Source of the DNA: Nitrososphaera sp.
GTDB taxonomy: Archaea; Thermoproteota; Nitrososphaeria; Nitrososphaerales; Nitrososphaeraceae
Assembly (NCBI RefSeq): GCF_013388945.1
Contig: NZ_JACAEH010000021.1
Span: 62,001 to 126,000, forward strand
DNA: 64,000 bases
Reading direction: 5' to 3'
Position 1 is the stretch's first letter. Each line of letters opens with the position of its first letter. The notes under the pieces are model-generated. The model was not told the origin of the DNA. It did not search any database and worked only from the letters and a program-made list of their open reading frames with translations. Positions 50,249 through 58,970 of the stretch are shown here, piece after piece. A program made the position numbers and the translations under genes.

Positions 50249-51645
50249 TCAGGCTCTGCGTGTATCGTCACTATCGAGCCGGGATACTTTTTCCTTATCT
50301 GCTTCTCGATGTCAGTCACCCGCTCGTGCACCTGCTCTATCGTCGCCGGCCCCTCCTGCGAAAAGGTGCAGTCCACGTCTATCTTGAGCACATCGTCGTC
50401 CGTCCGGAAAGTCGCCACCCTTCCCACCTTCTTTATCTCCGGCGACGCAAGAACTATCTGCGCTATCGAGTTCTGCATCTCAATGTCTGCAAGGGGCTGC
50501 ACGCCCGCAAGGCCCGGCATCAAAGGCTCCAGATGAACGGTAACGTCTGCGTCTTTCAGCTGGCCCTTTATCGATTCTTCAACGGCGCTTGCTATGGCGT
50601 GGGCCTCGCTCAGGGTAGCCGACCTGTTGACCTGGATGTGGAGCGACACTTCGATTCTTCCGGTTCCGCCCACCCTCGACGCGATGATGTTGTGCACGCC
50701 CTTGACGCCGCTCACGCGCGCAGCAGCGCGCTCTATAATCGACTCCATCGGCAGGTCGGGGCTGAAAACCGGCTCAAAGTGGACCGTGATGTTCTGCACG
50801 CTTGCCATGCCAAGCGCCTGCGCGATGTTGTGCTCCACCTGCGCGCTTGTCTCGTGCGCTTTCTCAAAGCTGATGTCGGCCTTGAGGCTTATCGTGGCGT
50901 CGACAAATACCTCCCTGCCGACCCTGCGCATCTTGATGTCGCTGCAGCCAAGCACGCCCTCTGTTTCAATCGCCGCCTGCCTTACTTTTGCGACGAGCCG
51001 GGGCGGTATGCTGTCTGTGAGCTCTACTGCGTTCTGGTAGGCAAACCTGCTGCTCAGGTACGCCAGGAACGCGCCAAGAACTATTGCAGCCGCCGCGTCG
51101 CCGGCGTACACGCCGGTGGTCGCAAGCCACAGGCCGACAATCGCTACCGAAGTCGAGCCAAAGTCGGCTATAGCATGGTAAAGGTCTGCACGGAGCGTCG
51201 CCGCACCAGACTTTCTTGCCGCCCTGCCAAGGACTGTTATCCTCAAAACGTCGACTGCAAGCGTGTATGTCGCGGCTGCGAAGCCGATTGCGCCCGGGAC
51301 TACGAGCGCGGTTGGCCCGCCGAATGCTATCCTGCCTGCCGCCTCGTAGATGAAAAGTATCGCAACGACAAATAATGCAGCACCTCCAATGAAACTCCCG
51401 ATAGCCTCTATCTTGCCGTGGCCGTACGTGTGCTCGATGTCCCGGGGCTTGGACGCAAGCCTGACTGCTATTATCAGGATGCCGGTTACAACCGAGTCGA
51501 GCAGCGCGTGCGTGCTGTCCGTTAAAAGTGCAAGGCTGTTTGTTGCAATGCCTGCGACAAACTCAAAGACGAAAACCGAAGCAATGGCTACAAGCGATAT
51601 CCGGAGGGCATTTCTCTTGAGCGCAAACTCGCCGGCTGCTGCCAC
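50245..51645 (-). CDS. CDF-family metal efflux transporter with three tail domains
   Basis: Six membrane helices span about 15-210. Both metal-site helices are intact: DSTHALLDS in helix 2 and ADLYHAIADFGS in helix 5, a set that fits Zn, Fe or Mn export. Most family members have one cytoplasmic ferredoxin-like tail domain; here three related copies follow, each ending in VHFEP, VHLEP or IHAEP (about 215-295, 300-377, 385-464). The added copies may regulate opening or bind metal. Confidence 0.88.
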   Translation of the reverse strand: MAAAGEFALKRNALRISLVAIASVFVFEFVAGIATNSLALLTDSTHALLDSVVTGILIIAVRLASKPRDIEHTYGHGKIEAIGSFIGGAALFVVAILFIYEAAGRIAFGGPTALVVPGAIGFAAATYTLAVDVLRITVLGRAARKSGAATLRADLYHAIADFGSTSVAIVGLWLATTGVYAGDAAAAIVLGAFLAYLSSRFAYQNAVELTDSIPPRLVAKVRQAAIETEGVLGCSDIKMRRVGREVFVDATISLKADISFEKAHETSAQVEHNIAQALGMASVQNITVHFEPVFSPDLPMESIIERAAARVSGVKGVHNIIASRVGGTGRIEVSLHIQVNRSATLSEAHAIASAVEESIKGQLKDADVTVHLEPLMPGLAGVQPLADIEMQNSIAQIVLASPEIKKVGRVATFRTDDDVLKIDVDCTFSQEGPATIEQVHERVTDIEKQIRKKYPGSIVTIHAEPD

Positions 51646-51703
51646 GGCTCACCAGCTGATTGCAGAGTTGCTATATAGGTGTTTCAAAAATGTGGGAGGG
51701 AGC

Positions 51704-52609
51704 CTAGTTGGCTTCCACGTCGAGCCTGCCCTTGAGGCTCTTGTACCTGTTCCTGACAGTCACTTCAGTCACGCCTGCCGCCTCTGCGATGTCAGTCTGG
51801 GTCCTGTTCTCGCCCGTTGCAAGGCAGGACATGTAGAGCACCGACGCCGCAAGTCCCATCGGGTCCTTGCCTGCAGACATGCCTGATTCGACTACTTCGT
51901 GCATCAGGTTCATGGCGTGCCTCTTTGTCTTTTCAGACAGGCCGGCCTTGCTTGCCACCCTTACGATGCACTTCATCGGGTCTATCATGGGTATCTTCAG
52001 GTCAAGCTCCATCACTACGAGCCTGTACATCCTCGCCAGGTCCTTGCGCTTGACGTTGCTCGTCTCTGCGATGTCCTTGAGCGTCCTTGACATGCCAGTC
52101 TCGCGTATCGCTATGTATAGAGCGGCTCCAAGCGTCGCAGATATCGTCCTTCCGCGCACAAGCCCGCGCTCCTGCGCCTTTCGGTAGATGTAGGCCGTCT
52201 TTTCGACGACTGCGTCAGAGAGCGACAGCTTGTCCTTGAGCCTGTCAAGCTCCGAGAACGCCTGCCTCAGGTTCCTGTCAGTCGGCGTGTGGGCCTGCGT
52301 CCTAAAGTCCCACGCCCTGAGGCGGTCCATCGTGGATTTCATGACCCCCTCTATCCTCCGCCCGCTGGCGTCCTTGTCTGTCTTGGCAATGATTGTCGAC
52401 AGGCCCATGTCGTGGCGCGCAAGTGAGCTTGGGATCCCGGTCCTCGCCCTGTCGTCCGCCTCCTGCGAGGTGAACGCGCGCCACTCTGGGCGGGTCTCCT
52501 GGATCTTGTCAGATATCACCAGCCCGCAGTTCCGGCAAATAATCTCGCCAGACTCTGGGTCGGTGACGGTCCGATCGTGCTTGCATGGAGATACTAGAGA
52601 TGTTTTCAT
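51704..52609 (-). CDS. tfb: Transcription initiation factor TFB
   Basis: Archaeal TFIIB homolog placing RNA polymerase at the promoter. The N-terminal zinc ribbon has Cys9, His11, Cys25 and Cys28, so one ligand of the usual C-x2-C pair seems changed. Two cyclin repeats follow (about 110-195 and 205-295) with the DNA-binding end TQTDIAEAAGVTEVTVRNRYKSL. The length of 301 aa is normal. Thaumarchaea carry several TFBs. The ATG at 52609 fits the TATA box at 52646-52658. Confidence 0.95.
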   Translation of the reverse strand: MKTSLVSPCKHDRTVTDPESGEIICRNCGLVISDKIQETRPEWRAFTSQEADDRARTGIPSSLARHDMGLSTIIAKTDKDASGRRIEGVMKSTMDRLRAWDFRTQAHTPTDRNLRQAFSELDRLKDKLSLSDAVVEKTAYIYRKAQERGLVRGRTISATLGAALYIAIRETGMSRTLKDIAETSNVKRKDLARMYRLVVMELDLKIPMIDPMKCIVRVASKAGLSEKTKRHAMNLMHEVVESGMSAGKDPMGLAASVLYMSCLATGENRTQTDIAEAAGVTEVTVRNRYKSLKGRLDVEAN

Positions 52610-52645
52610 TTTTCCTCTAAAATCAATGTAATTCTCGTGTTCTTT

Positions 52646-52658
52646 GCTTATAAATAAT
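52646..52658 (-). promoter_or_regulatory. tfb TATA box
   Basis: On the minus strand ATTATTTATAAGC, about 37 bases before the tfb ATG. It implies a transcription start near 52622. Confidence 0.6.
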
Positions 52659-52899
52659 GTGGAACAAAAAATAATTGCATTCGGCACTTGTACTATTCAT
52701 AAAACCGATCATAGACAGAAATTCATAGAAAAATTGCATGTTTTTCTCCTATACAGCCAGAAAATAGGCCGTTAACTTACTAATTGTTATCTGGTCCTTG
52801 CCTGATACCGCGCAGGCCGGCCATTGATTTATGGAATTATTGTAGAAACCGTACCTCAAAACGATTAATCTAATATAATCAGGCAGGCCTTGAGAATTA

Positions 52900-53679
52900 G
52901 TGCAGAAAACCGCCCTTTTGGTAATGACAGCTTTGCTCCTTCCAGCCGTCGCCTATGGGCAGTCCGGGCCTGTCTCGATACTCGACCTCAGGGTGAACCT
53001 GCAGGACGGCCAGGAGCAGGCCGAGACCGGAAGGCCAGTCTCTCTGCAATTGAACATGAGGGCAAACGAGCCTGTCTCGCTTGTATACATATTCCAGGTC
53101 AAGGACCCCGACGGGTACACCGCGCATATCTCGTTTGCGGCTGTAACGCTTGCTGCAGGCGACGAGCGCGCGTTTGCCTCGTCGTGGCTCCCCGAAAAGC
53201 AGGGGCGGCATGTGGTGGAGGCCTTTGTGTGGCAGAACTCGGCGTCGCCTGTGGCGTTGTCAACCGACGTGCCGCGAGTAGAACTTGACGTCGAGCAGGC
53301 GTCTTCGGTCACCTACTGCCTTGGCACAGCCGAGTGCTTTACGGGAACAGTCACAAAGGTGGTGGACGGCGCCACGCTTGATGTCGGAAGCATCAGGGTA
53401 AGGCTTGCGCTTGTCAACACGCCTGAAAGGGGCGACGCAGGATATCAAGAGGCGACCGCGTTCACGTCGCTTCTGTGCCCTGTCGGCTCGACGGTCCTTG
53501 TGGACGAGGACGACGGGCAGACGTCTGGCAGCTACGGCAGGATGGTTGCAAAGGTGTTCTGCGGAGGCAGGATACTGAACGCCGAGCTCTTGTACGCCGG
53601 CCACGCAGGCATGTACACGCAGTACTGCTCTGTTAGCGAGTTTGCCGCAGAATCGTGGGCTAGAGAGTACGGCTGCTAG
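52900..53679 (+). CDS. Secreted protein with C-terminal nuclease-like (SNase) domain
   Basis: A signal peptide (about 3-20, ending VAYGQ) is followed by a beta-sandwich of about 110 residues and a staphylococcal nuclease-fold domain from about residue 145 (GTVTKVVDGATLDV...VRLALVNTPERGD...SYGRMVAKVFCGG). The catalytic Arg/Glu positions are kept (RLALVNTPE and YGR), but the calcium-binding acids are changed: DGDT has become DGAT and the usual DTPE is NTPE. Activity is therefore doubtful. The start is GTG. Confidence 0.78.
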   Translation: MQKTALLVMTALLLPAVAYGQSGPVSILDLRVNLQDGQEQAETGRPVSLQLNMRANEPVSLVYIFQVKDPDGYTAHISFAAVTLAAGDERAFASSWLPEKQGRHVVEAFVWQNSASPVALSTDVPRVELDVEQASSVTYCLGTAECFTGTVTKVVDGATLDVGSIRVRLALVNTPERGDAGYQEATAFTSLLCPVGSTVLVDEDDGQTSGSYGRMVAKVFCGGRILNAELLYAGHAGMYTQYCSVSEFAAESWAREYGC

Positions 53680-54083
53680 CGCAGGACGACCTGCACCTTT
53701 TTCCTTACGTGCGCCCTTTCGACGGCGTCAAGGAACCTGGCAACGTCTTTTGGCCTCGTCTTTATCCTGCCGACGACGTTCACGGGCGAGTAGGGCAGTA
53801 TCTTTTCCTTGCTCATGGGCGTGTGGCCGTAGAAAAAGCACAGCGCATTTCCTTCGGGCCAGTACGCCACGTCAAACAACTTTACTTCAGACTTGGCGTT
53901 CTCCTCGCCCGCCCTGACCGGCGTGGGCTCGGAGTAGAGCTCGTCGCCCCACCTCTCGATCGTCATTTTGATTGGCAGGCTCTCGATTATCGCCCTGACA
54001 GTCGCAGGCGAGTCTGCATCGTCAAGCTCTATCTGGGCGCTTTCGGCAAGCCCGGGGAAATCAAGCGCAACCAGTTTCTTCAT
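53676..54083 (-). CDS. Cyclophilin-like fold protein (TM1367/DUF3830-type)
   Basis: A 135-residue protein of the cyclophilin-like beta barrel group. The markers are RWGDELYSEP, VAYWPEGNALCFFYGHTPMS and the following NVVGRIKTRPKDVARFL, resembling TM1367-like proteins. No prolyl isomerase activity is known for these. The ATG at 54083 is chosen because upstream frame residues look random. It overlaps hjc by 4 bases, suggesting one transcript. Confidence 0.75.
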   Translation of the reverse strand: MKKLVALDFPGLAESAQIELDDADSPATVRAIIESLPIKMTIERWGDELYSEPTPVRAGEENAKSEVKLFDVAYWPEGNALCFFYGHTPMSKEKILPYSPVNVVGRIKTRPKDVARFLDAVERAHVRKKVQVVLR

Positions 54084-54583
54084 TTCTTTCTGCCGTTCCT
54101 GAAAGGCATCGGCAGGTCTGGAAGCGCAAGCGCTACTGTCTTGCTTCCGTGCATCGCAAACGTCCTGCCGTCGTAGGTGCATTTCACAATGGGCAGCGGG
54201 TTTGCGCCCACAAGCTCGTCTGCCACCTTGTAGTATTCTATCAACTTTCTTTGTTCATAGACGGTCTTGTTCTTGCGGCGGAACCTCTTTTTGCTCATGA
54301 ACTTGAACGCAAATACGATGTGGCGCTCGCTGTACGCGCCAAACATCTCCCTTACAACTATGCAGCGCTCTATCTGGTCCTGCGGCACGTAGAGGATGTC
54401 GCTTGTCCCCGACTTTGCCTCGATTGTGAGGAGCACGCTTTTTTCGTTGTTTACTGCGACTATGTCCGGAAGGCCGGTCGACGAGCCGCCGAGCCTGCGC
54501 GCCTTCCAGTCGCCAAGCTCGTTAAAGCGCTCGACGAGCCCGTGCTCGAACGCGTAGCCCCTGCTCCGGCGGATGTTCCCCAA
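54080..54583 (-). CDS. hjc: Holliday junction resolvase Hjc
   Basis: PD-(D/E)xK nuclease cutting four-way DNA junctions. Conserved motifs are RSRGYAFEHGLVERF (Glu near 14), the catalytic STGLPDIVAV (Asp near 40) and LTIEAKSG (Glu-x-Lys near 55-57). The length of 167 aa is slightly above the usual, the extra being C-terminal. It belongs with RadA (13.8 kb) and Lhr to the recombination set. Confidence 0.9.
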   Translation of the reverse strand: MGNIRRSRGYAFEHGLVERFNELGDWKARRLGGSSTGLPDIVAVNNEKSVLLTIEAKSGTSDILYVPQDQIERCIVVREMFGAYSERHIVFAFKFMSKKRFRRKNKTVYEQRKLIEYYKVADELVGANPLPIVKCTYDGRTFAMHGSKTVALALPDLPMPFRNGRKK

Positions 54584-54948
54584 GCCCGGTTAGCGTTTGT
54601 GCGCCCCAAAAATAAGGTTTGTCGCGCAAGTGGTTCTGTAAAAAAGATAACCCCTGTCTGACTGATTCGCTATGCGGCAAAACTAATAATTACACGCCCG
54701 GGCTGCCTTAAAAGAACTAATTCTGCGCACGAGATTGTTTTTTGCCTCCTGCCATCCTGCAAAATTGTATCATTTTTTCGTGCTCAAAATGTTACACGAT
54801 GTAACATTTTTCCACGCTCCGGTGGGCAGGAAAGGGGCCGGATCGGTTACGCCGCGAGCCCAATCTTGAATGTACAGAAGCATCGCGAGGCGGCTTTTTT
54901 TACAAAGCCCGCGCAAGTCTTTTATTGAAACGGATATCGATAAAGGCC
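54584..54948. other. Gene-free region with structured repeat
   Basis: 365 bases between hjc and the translin gene. It holds copy 2 of the 45-bp structured repeat (54766-54810) and a TATA-like TTTTATTG before the next gene. No other gene or RNA was recognised. Confidence 0.55.
54766..54810 (+). repeat. 45-bp three-arm structured repeat, copy 2
   Basis: Same length and arm order as copy 1 but on the plus strand: TGTATCATTTT, then AAAATGTTACA (54786-54796), CGA loop, TGTAACATTTT (54800-54810). The second and third arms are perfectly complementary, although their inner bases differ from copy 1, which is compensatory change. The 21 bases at 54771-54791 equal the inverse of 24412-24432. Confidence 0.72.
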
Positions 54949-55575
54949 ATGCCCGAGCTTGGCATACGGGGCTCGCTTGAAGCCATCGACGCGGACCTGA
55001 AGGACGTGCAGGAGCGCCGCGAGCAGCTGATAAAAGGCACTCGCGACGCGGTGATGCTCTGCAGCAAGTCGATTATCGCGCTCCACAGAGGCGAGATGGA
55101 AGCAGCAAAAAAGGACATGGAAGGCGCCAAGGCTATGCTCGACGAGTTTCGCGCCTCTGCTCAGGAGGACCTGAAAAAGTACGTCTCTGTCGCAGAGCAG
55201 GAGCTGGTGGAAGCGTATGCGCTAAAATCAGTGATGGAAGGCTCGGCCATACCCTCGATGGACGAGCTGAAGGTATCGGGGCCTGCGTACCTGACGGGGC
55301 TTTTAGACTGCGTGGGCGAGATAAAGCGCCTCGTTTACGACAGCATGAGGGCCGGAAAGGGCCGGAGTGCCGAGTCGCTCTTTGCAGTCATGGAAGAGAT
55401 ATACGGCGCCATCTACCCGTTTGCAGTTTACGACAACGTAGTCGCCGGCCTGCGTAAAAAGCTGGACGTGGCAAGGATGCTGATTGAAGACGTGCGCGCG
55501 GCGGTGACCGAAGAAAGCAGGAGGAAGGCGCTCATAGAGTCAGTCGGCAGGCTCGAAGACGGCATGAAGGGCTAA
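54949..55575 (+). CDS. Translin family protein
   Basis: An all-helical protein of 208 residues. Conserved features of archaeal translins are KGTRDAVMLCSKSIIALHRGE and YLTGLLDCVGEIKRLVYDSMR. Translins bind single-stranded RNA/DNA and may act as ribonucleases; the archaeal role is unclear. The ATG at 54949 is preferred to the TTG at 54925, as a TATA-like element sits about 25 bases upstream. Confidence 0.88.
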   Translation: MPELGIRGSLEAIDADLKDVQERREQLIKGTRDAVMLCSKSIIALHRGEMEAAKKDMEGAKAMLDEFRASAQEDLKKYVSVAEQELVEAYALKSVMEGSAIPSMDELKVSGPAYLTGLLDCVGEIKRLVYDSMRAGKGRSAESLFAVMEEIYGAIYPFAVYDNVVAGLRKKLDVARMLIEDVRAAVTEESRRKALIESVGRLEDGMKG

Positions 55576-55623
55576 AGTGGAAGATTATTATGTGGTATCC
55601 AAAAAAGGGTATCGAGGGTAGTC

Positions 55624-56004
55624 TTGGAGGAACACGAGTTTTTCGCCGAGCTGTGCCAGCTTGCGCTTTCGACTGACAGGAATGTCCGGTTTGCAGGCGT
55701 GGTCGACGACAGGGGCAAGCTCTTGACCGGGAGATACAGAAAGGACATCAAGCGCCCGCTTTACGAGTCGTCTGCAAAGACCGACGTCGAGACCAACATG
55801 TTTTACGCAAGCTACCAGTCGGTGACCCTCAACAAGACGTTCGAGTCGTCGCTGGGCCCGCTCAAATACCAGCTGTCCGAGTTTGACGACGTGAAGCTTT
55901 TGACGGTCCCGCTCACCGTCAGGGGCGACAGGTTCCTGTGCGTGTCCCTTGACCCGATGCCGTCGTGCCAGGTGACTGTCTCTAAACTGATGAAGAACAT
56001 CTGA
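55624..56004 (+). CDS. Hypothetical protein, roadblock/DUF6659-like, 126 aa
   Basis: An alpha-beta protein starting with TTG: a helix (EEHEFFAELCQLAL), then strands NVRFAGVVDDRGKLLTGRYR and VKLLTVPLTVRGDRFLCVSLD. This profilin/roadblock-like pattern is common in thaumarchaeal small signalling proteins. Its role is unknown. It follows the translin gene by 48 bases. Confidence 0.65.
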   Translation: MEEHEFFAELCQLALSTDRNVRFAGVVDDRGKLLTGRYRKDIKRPLYESSAKTDVETNMFYASYQSVTLNKTFESSLGPLKYQLSEFDDVKLLTVPLTVRGDRFLCVSLDPMPSCQVTVSKLMKNI

Positions 56005-56045
56005 AAGGCAATCTTTAATTCCCTTATTTGACAATCGCTGTACGT

Positions 56046-56399
56046 ATGCCCCTTTCGTCTGCCGTGCTCATGAACATAGCAGGCTCAGAGTGGGCCATCA
56101 TCATCCTCCTTGCGCTCATACTCATCTTTGGAACAAAGCGCCTGCCCCAGTTCTCAAGGACCATAGGCAGGGCCGTGGGCGAATACGAAAAGACCCGGGC
56201 AAGGTTCAGGCAGGAGATGGAAGAGGCCGCCGAGCAGGCAAAAAGGGAGGCCGGAATAAGCAAGGTCCCGAGGATTACGGGGCCGGTCGAGTCGGAGAGG
56301 CAAAAGCTGGAGATGATAGCCACCTCGCTTGGCATAGACTGCGCAGGCAAGAGCGACGACGAGCTGAGGTCGCTCATATCAAGAAAGATGAGCGCCTGA
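56046..56399 (+). CDS. tatA: Twin-arginine translocase TatA-type protein
   Basis: A short N-terminal membrane helix followed by the FGTKRLPQ hinge and an amphipathic charged helix (FSRTIGRAVGEYEKTRARFRQEMEEAAEQAKR), the TatA/E pattern. It assembles the pore for folded proteins; TatC is not in this window. Start at 56046 is preferred; the ATG at 56070 is an alternative. Confidence 0.88.
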   Translation: MPLSSAVLMNIAGSEWAIIILLALILIFGTKRLPQFSRTIGRAVGEYEKTRARFRQEMEEAAEQAKREAGISKVPRITGPVESERQKLEMIATSLGIDCAGKSDDELRSLISRKMSA

Positions 56400-56443
56400 C
56401 ACCTTCTAACACTTAAATACACTATCCCGCTAGCTTTGAGCCA

Positions 56444-57697
56444 ATGTCTCAGGCATTGAACCCGTTTGAGATGGCCCTCAAGCAGCTTGACGAAGTGGCG
56501 AAATTGATAAAGCTGGACAAGGGGATGCACCAGGTACTTGCAAACCCAAAACGCGTCCTTATAGTCTCCATCCCTACTAAGATGGACAACGGCGAGATCA
56601 AGGTTTTCACAGGTTTCAGGTCGCAGCACAACGACGCGCGCGGCCCGTACAAAGGCGGCATCCGCTACCACCCGCAGGTCACAATCGACGAAGTAAAAGC
56701 GCTGTCGATGTGGATGACCTGGAAGTGCGCAGTAGCCGACATCCCGTACGGCGGCGGCAAAGGCGGCATCATCTGCAACCCGAAGGAGATGTCAAACGGC
56801 GAACTTGAAAGGATGACAAGGCGCTACGCGTACGGAATCGCCGACATCATAGGTCCACGGACTGACATCCCTGCGCCCGACGTGTACACGGGAGGCAAGG
56901 AGATGGCCTGGATAATGGACACTTATTCAGCACTGAAAGGCAACTACGGCCAGCCAGAGATTATCACCGGCAAGCCGCTCCCGATAGGAGGCTCGCTTGG
57001 CAGGAACGAGGCGACCGGCAGGGGCCTTTCGTTCACCGTGAGAGAGGCTGCCAAGAAACTGAAAATAAACATGAAGTCTGCGACCCTTGCAGTGCAGGGC
57101 TTTGGAAACGCCGGCCAGTTTGCATCGCAGCTTGTAGAAGAGCAGGGCGCAAAGGCAATCGCAGCGTCTGACTCGAAGGGCGGCGTCTACAACAAGGCAG
57201 GCATTTCGATAGCTGCGCTTCGCAAGCACAAGGAAAAGACCGGCTCCGTCGTAGGATTCCCCAGCGCAAAATCAATCAGCAACGAAGAATTACTGGAGCT
57301 TGACTGCACAATCCTGATACCTGCCGCGCTTGAAAACCAGATAACGGGCAGAAACGCCAAGAACGTCAAGGCAAAGATCGTCGCAGAAGCGGCAAACGGC
57401 CCGACGACTCCAGACGCTGATGAAGTTCTGTACAAGAACAAGACGCTTGTTATACCGGACATCCTGGCAAACGGCGGAGGCGTGACTGTCTCGTATTTCG
57501 AGTGGCTGCAGAACCTCAGGCGCGAGTACTGGACCGAGGACGAGGTCAACCAGAAGCTCGACAAGAACATCACAAAGGCGTTCCTTGACATCTACAAGAC
57601 CCACGAGGACTATCACGTCAACATGCGCAAGGCCTCGATGGTGCTTGCAGTGAACAGGGTCGTCGAGGCGACAAACATCCGCGGCCTGTGGCCGTAA
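56444..57697 (+). CDS. gdhA: Glutamate dehydrogenase
   Basis: Hexameric NAD(P)-dependent enzyme linking ammonia and 2-oxoglutarate to glutamate, the main ammonia assimilation route in this group. The catalytic lysine motif is in MTWKCAVADIPYGGGKGGI (near 93-111), with ARGPYKGGIRYHP upstream and the Rossmann motif GFGNAGQ near 215. The length of 417 aa is normal. A TATA-like CTTAAATAC lies about 30 bases before the ATG. Confidence 0.95.
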   Translation: MSQALNPFEMALKQLDEVAKLIKLDKGMHQVLANPKRVLIVSIPTKMDNGEIKVFTGFRSQHNDARGPYKGGIRYHPQVTIDEVKALSMWMTWKCAVADIPYGGGKGGIICNPKEMSNGELERMTRRYAYGIADIIGPRTDIPAPDVYTGGKEMAWIMDTYSALKGNYGQPEIITGKPLPIGGSLGRNEATGRGLSFTVREAAKKLKINMKSATLAVQGFGNAGQFASQLVEEQGAKAIAASDSKGGVYNKAGISIAALRKHKEKTGSVVGFPSAKSISNEELLELDCTILIPAALENQITGRNAKNVKAKIVAEAANGPTTPDADEVLYKNKTLVIPDILANGGGVTVSYFEWLQNLRREYWTEDEVNQKLDKNITKAFLDIYKTHEDYHVNMRKASMVLAVNRVVEATNIRGLWP

Positions 57698-57753
57698 CCT
57701 CTTACTTTTTTAGCCTACGCTATTCTAAAATCAAAAAGAGGAAAAAAGAAAGT

Positions 57754-58104
57754 TTACTCTGTGCTGAACGAGTGTCCGCACGAGCAACTCTTCGTCACGT
57801 TGGGGTTGTTTATCTTAAAGCCGGATCCCATCAGGCTCTCGACATAGTCGACGTTTGCGCCCTTCAGGTACCTCTGGCTGTAGCTGTCAACCAAGAGCTT
57901 GACGCCGTTCTGCTCCAGGACCGCGTCGTCCTCGTCCGGCTTTTCCTCAAAGCCCATGCCATAAGACAGGCCTGAACAGCCTCCGCCGGTCACGTAGACC
58001 CTGAGATAGAGGCCCGTGTTGCCCTCCTGCTTCATGAACTCGGCCACCTTCTCTGCGGCCTTGGGGGTTATCGTTATGCTCTGTGCGTGCTGAACGGATT
58101 CCAT
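57754..58104 (-). CDS. Iron-sulfur cluster assembly protein (IscA/ErpA type)
   Basis: A-type carrier of 116 residues. The three cluster ligands are in GGGCSGLSYG and CSCGHSF at the end. It accepts Fe-S clusters and passes them to target enzymes. No other isc/suf genes are adjacent. An AT-rich promoter region precedes it. Confidence 0.93.
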   Translation of the reverse strand: MESVQHAQSITITPKAAEKVAEFMKQEGNTGLYLRVYVTGGGCSGLSYGMGFEEKPDEDDAVLEQNGVKLLVDSYSQRYLKGANVDYVESLMGSGFKINNPNVTKSCSCGHSFSTE

Positions 58105-58166
58105 ACTGGGAAAACTTGCATTTTTTAATATAATAAGTTTTTCCCACTATAAAAAGTGGAAAAAGG

Positions 58167-58904
58167 TTACTTGGCTTCCGCCTTTGCCTCGGCCGGCTTG
58201 TCCTCTTTCTTCTCTGCCGGCTTGGGCGCAGAGTAGCTCTCGACAAACTTCAGGTTCTTGACGGCAGTCACGAACTTGAACACGTCGTTTGCAACCGCCC
58301 TCTTTATTATCTGCAGGCCCTCTGCCATGTAGGTCTCTTCGGGAAGCTCGACTTCCAGGCTGTCGCCTGTCAGCTTGAACTTTACCTTCTCGTCCTCTAT
58401 CGGGATCCTGCGCTTTATCAGGGCCGTCACCTTGTCGTTGTCGCTTTCAAGTTTTTTTGTCACGTTGACGTCGTAGATGAGTGTCTTGCCCGCAAGGCGG
58501 TGGTTGAAGTCAACTTGAAGTCTACCGGAGCCGATGTAGCGGATGATGCCGGTCCTGTCGTCAAGTTCCACGACATCGCCCACTTGCACTTCATCAGCCT
58601 TGTCGCCGAGCTTGCGCTGCGGGATCATCCTGACCTTGTTGGGGTCGCGCTCGCCAAAGCCCTTGTCAGGCGTTACTTCGACGTTCAGCTTGTCGCCGAC
58701 GTTTGCCTTTGCCAATGCTTCATCAAGGCCCTTGAGAACCCACGCCTCGCCCACCGAGACGAGCCTCGGCTCGTACTTGCGGGTCGGGTCGTAGAGGTCT
58801 GTCTTTTTGGCCTCTTCTTCGCGCGTAGTCTCGAAAACTTCGTTAGTGTCCTTAACCTTGGCAGTGTAATCTACCAGAACGAGAGAACCCTTTTCAAATG
58901 GCAT
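58167..58904 (-). CDS. FKBP-type peptidyl-prolyl isomerase (SlyD-like)
   Basis: The FKBP domain comprises residues 1-30 and about 140-165, with an inserted IF (chaperone) domain between 85 and 135 and the motif SVGEAWVLKGLDEALAKANVGDKL. A further C-terminal domain of about 80 residues precedes a Lys/Ala/Glu-rich tail (PAEKKEDKPAEAKAEAK). It catalyses proline isomerisation and assists folding in the cytoplasm. Confidence 0.92.
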   Translation of the reverse strand: MPFEKGSLVLVDYTAKVKDTNEVFETTREEEAKKTDLYDPTRKYEPRLVSVGEAWVLKGLDEALAKANVGDKLNVEVTPDKGFGERDPNKVRMIPQRKLGDKADEVQVGDVVELDDRTGIIRYIGSGRLQVDFNHRLAGKTLIYDVNVTKKLESDNDKVTALIKRRIPIEDEKVKFKLTGDSLEVELPEETYMAEGLQIIKRAVANDVFKFVTAVKNLKFVESYSAPKPAEKKEDKPAEAKAEAK

Positions 58905-58970
58905 GGATTTCGTTCCCTTTTCAACCTTATATTATGATTACGAAGGTGCGGCTAGGAATCTGTCTTGCAT

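Noticed and set aside
50260..51375. 371-aa plus-strand open frame opposite the CDF transporter
   Set aside because: It is the antisense shadow of a clear transporter gene; its Arg/His/Val-rich composition is typical of such shadows.
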